A DNA stretch of 64,000 nucleotides from NCBI GenBank assembly GCA_963921195.1, contig OY992539.1, positions 160,462,622 through 160,526,621 on the forward strand, written 5' to 3'. The notes under the pieces are model-generated. The model saw only the letters and a list, made by a program, of their open reading frames with translations. It did no database searches and had not been told where the DNA came from. The translations under genes and the position numbers were made by a program. Positions 62,481 to 64,000 of this stretch are shown piece after piece. How positions within the stretch are numbered: position 1 is the stretch's first letter; each line of letters begins with the position of its first letter. The DNA comes from Pegoplata infirma (lineage: Eukaryota > Arthropoda > Insecta > Diptera > Anthomyiidae).

Positions 62481-64000
62481 ATTTGTCTCAAATTGTGTTT
62501 AAATACAGATTTTTTGAAAGATTATAAGGTATCTCAAATAAATATTAACAGAAATATATTTTCTGATTACTTTTGTCACCACGAGAGGGCGCTAAACTCA
62601 GAGAATTTTATGCAAAAACTACTTAACAAGAAAATGTTTTTTAGCTGTTTCACAAAAATAATTCTCAAAAATTCATTTTTTAATAAAATGGTTCGAAATT
62701 TTGTTTTAAAGTACTTTGATATATTTGTAGTGAAGTTAAAATATAGAATTTTGTATATATTTCCAAAAAAAAATATTTTTTATTGCGCAGAAAAAAAATT
62801 TTTTTTTGTTGAAAATCCAAAAATAACTAAAGTTTGATGGAGTGTAAAAAAAAATAAAAAAAAAATAGATACTTTTTTTTTTTCTTTTTTTTGTAAGTTT
62901 AAACTCTTATCTAACAGCGTATTCAAAAATTAGCGCCTATTTTTTACCACAAATTAGAAAAAAAATCGTTTTTTTAAATGCCTAAATTCATGATTTTTAC
63001 TCAAATATCATGCATTTAGGAGTGTTAAATATCGTTGTGCAACACGATTTTATGTTTTGAAAGGGTAAAAAAGTAAAATAAATGTATATTAATAGTAGAT
63101 CGAAATCCCCGCAGAATTTTGAAAATTTAGCTCGAGTTTTTTTTTTTATGGCCCACTGAAGTTTTTAATTATTTTTCAAAGGAGTTCAGAATAAGTAAAA
63201 AAAAATTATTAAATTTAATTTTGAGCTAAATGAGGTTAATAGATGTACAACGAAATTTGATGACGGTTCTTTTCTTAGAACATATTAACCCTCTATCTCC
63301 TATTTTTAGGGGTCACTTTAGTCCCTTTTCCAAATATCGTCGTAGAGCACCACTTACACTTGCTTTTAAAGGGTTAACATGTTCTAAAAAATTTTTCTGC
63401 ATAGAATTTCATTGTTAGTTGTAAAAGACCAAAAATTCGTGAGATATAAGCAAAATGCTTAAAAAATTAAAAATTTTAATTATCATATATTGTTAAACTG
63501 TGATTCACCACAATTGAAATAATTCGACAAAATATAACAAATGTACTTCTGAGCCTAATACTGTTAATAGCTATCTTCGGTAAAATTTTATGATTATTTT
63601 TTCTTAAAATATATTAACCCTCTATCTCCTATTGTCAGGGGTCATTTCAGTCCCTTTTTTAAATATTCTTATAAAAAAACACTTAAACATGCGTTTAAAG
63701 TGTTAAAACGTTCTACAAACATTTAATAGATATCTTTAATCATTCCAAACCCATTAAAAAAAAAAAGTAAAGACTTCAATGGGCCATAAAAAGAACTCGA
63801 GCTAAATTTTCAAAACAATTCGTTTTTGGTTTACAAACGGTATATCTTCATTTTTAGTTTTGTCCAATTTAAGATACACTCTGTGACCTCAAATTTGTTG
63901 CACAGTGTATTCTATTGAAGCTTTAAGTTATGTGAAATAACTCTTAAGTTATAAATTATATTCAAGAAACTTTAAAAAAGTAATTTAGTATTACGCTTTA
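62481..64000. other. AT-rich sequence with an inverted repeat and a direct repeat
   Basis: About 63115-63165 (TTAGCTCGAGTTTTTTTTTT, ATGGCCCACTGAAG) is mirrored at 63770-63817 (CTTCAATGGGCCATAAAAAG, CTCGAGCTAA). Between them two direct copies offset by about 323 bp begin ATTAACCCTCTATCTCCTAT (63285 and 63608). The first has TTAACCCT and AGGGTTAA ends, faintly piggyBac-like. No gene; ORFs at 62394 and 63230 are AT-run frames. Confidence 0.45.

Noticed and set aside
63285..63380. Confident piggyBac MITE (TTAACCCT ... AGGGTTAA)
   Set aside because: Only the tips fit, the inverted repeat is about 4-5 bp beyond TTAA, and a degenerate direct copy at 63608 lacks the right end.

Overview
The window is a transposon-dominated stretch of an insect genome, most likely from a higher fly (Diptera). 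Four things point there: strong AT richness; several copies of the dipteran mini-me/INE-1-like element, which starts near TATACCCTCC and carries a (GTCY)n microsatellite; I-clade and Jockey-clade LINEs; and a Ty3/gypsy element. Only one piece of host coding sequence is recognisable: a 272 bp cadherin exon at 15017-15288 on the plus strand, with a splice acceptor and donor and a Fat/Fat-like (FAT1/FAT3, kugelei) flavour. Most of the rest is probably intron of that gene, or gene-poor flank, filled by nested transposable elements (TEs).

Layout. 1-911: two Helitron fragments in opposite orientation. 920-5519: a hAT-type element (8 bp target duplication ATAGATAG) holding a mini-me element, an inverted-repeat element and a large element of a family I call CCCGAG after its ends (CCCGAGTAAAA...TTTTACTCGGG, 2 bp duplications). 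5573-14837: interleaved CCCGAG copies. One holds a 1 kb foldback element, which holds a hAT element, which holds a small direct-repeat retroelement with two hammerhead ribozymes and another hAT element. 15017-15288: cadherin exon. 16.3-21.1 kb: old repeats, a 5'-truncated LINE and a large palindromic element. 21117-25282 and 32149-36793: two near-identical copies of a segmental duplication. Between them lie an apparently full-length I-clade LINE on the minus strand (25283 to about 30990) and a 540 bp tandem repeat with hammerhead-like cores. 36794-39581: an internally deleted Jockey LINE. 39.6-44.8 kb: nested hAT, foldback and Harbinger-like elements. 44911-50795: a young, complete Ty3/gypsy retrotransposon. 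50849-56288: a four-level nest (hAT > CCCGAG > Tc1-like > Helitron). 56.3-64 kb: LINE debris, tRNA-like SINE heads, a Harbinger-like MITE and AT-rich sequence without genes.

The coding elements are independent parasites and not an operon. The I-clade LINE (ORF1+ORF2) and the gypsy element (gag-like ORF + gag-pol) have open frames; all other LINE pieces are broken. The non-coding DNA elements would depend on transposases encoded elsewhere. Boundaries given as exact rest on target-site duplications read directly in the sequence. The most unusual content is the CCCGAG family: two copies almost 50 kb apart and in opposite orientation both carry a tRNA-like body plus an array of modules resembling a tRNA T-arm. 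The hammerhead-bearing repeats come second. All homology statements are from motif recognition by eye; no search was run.
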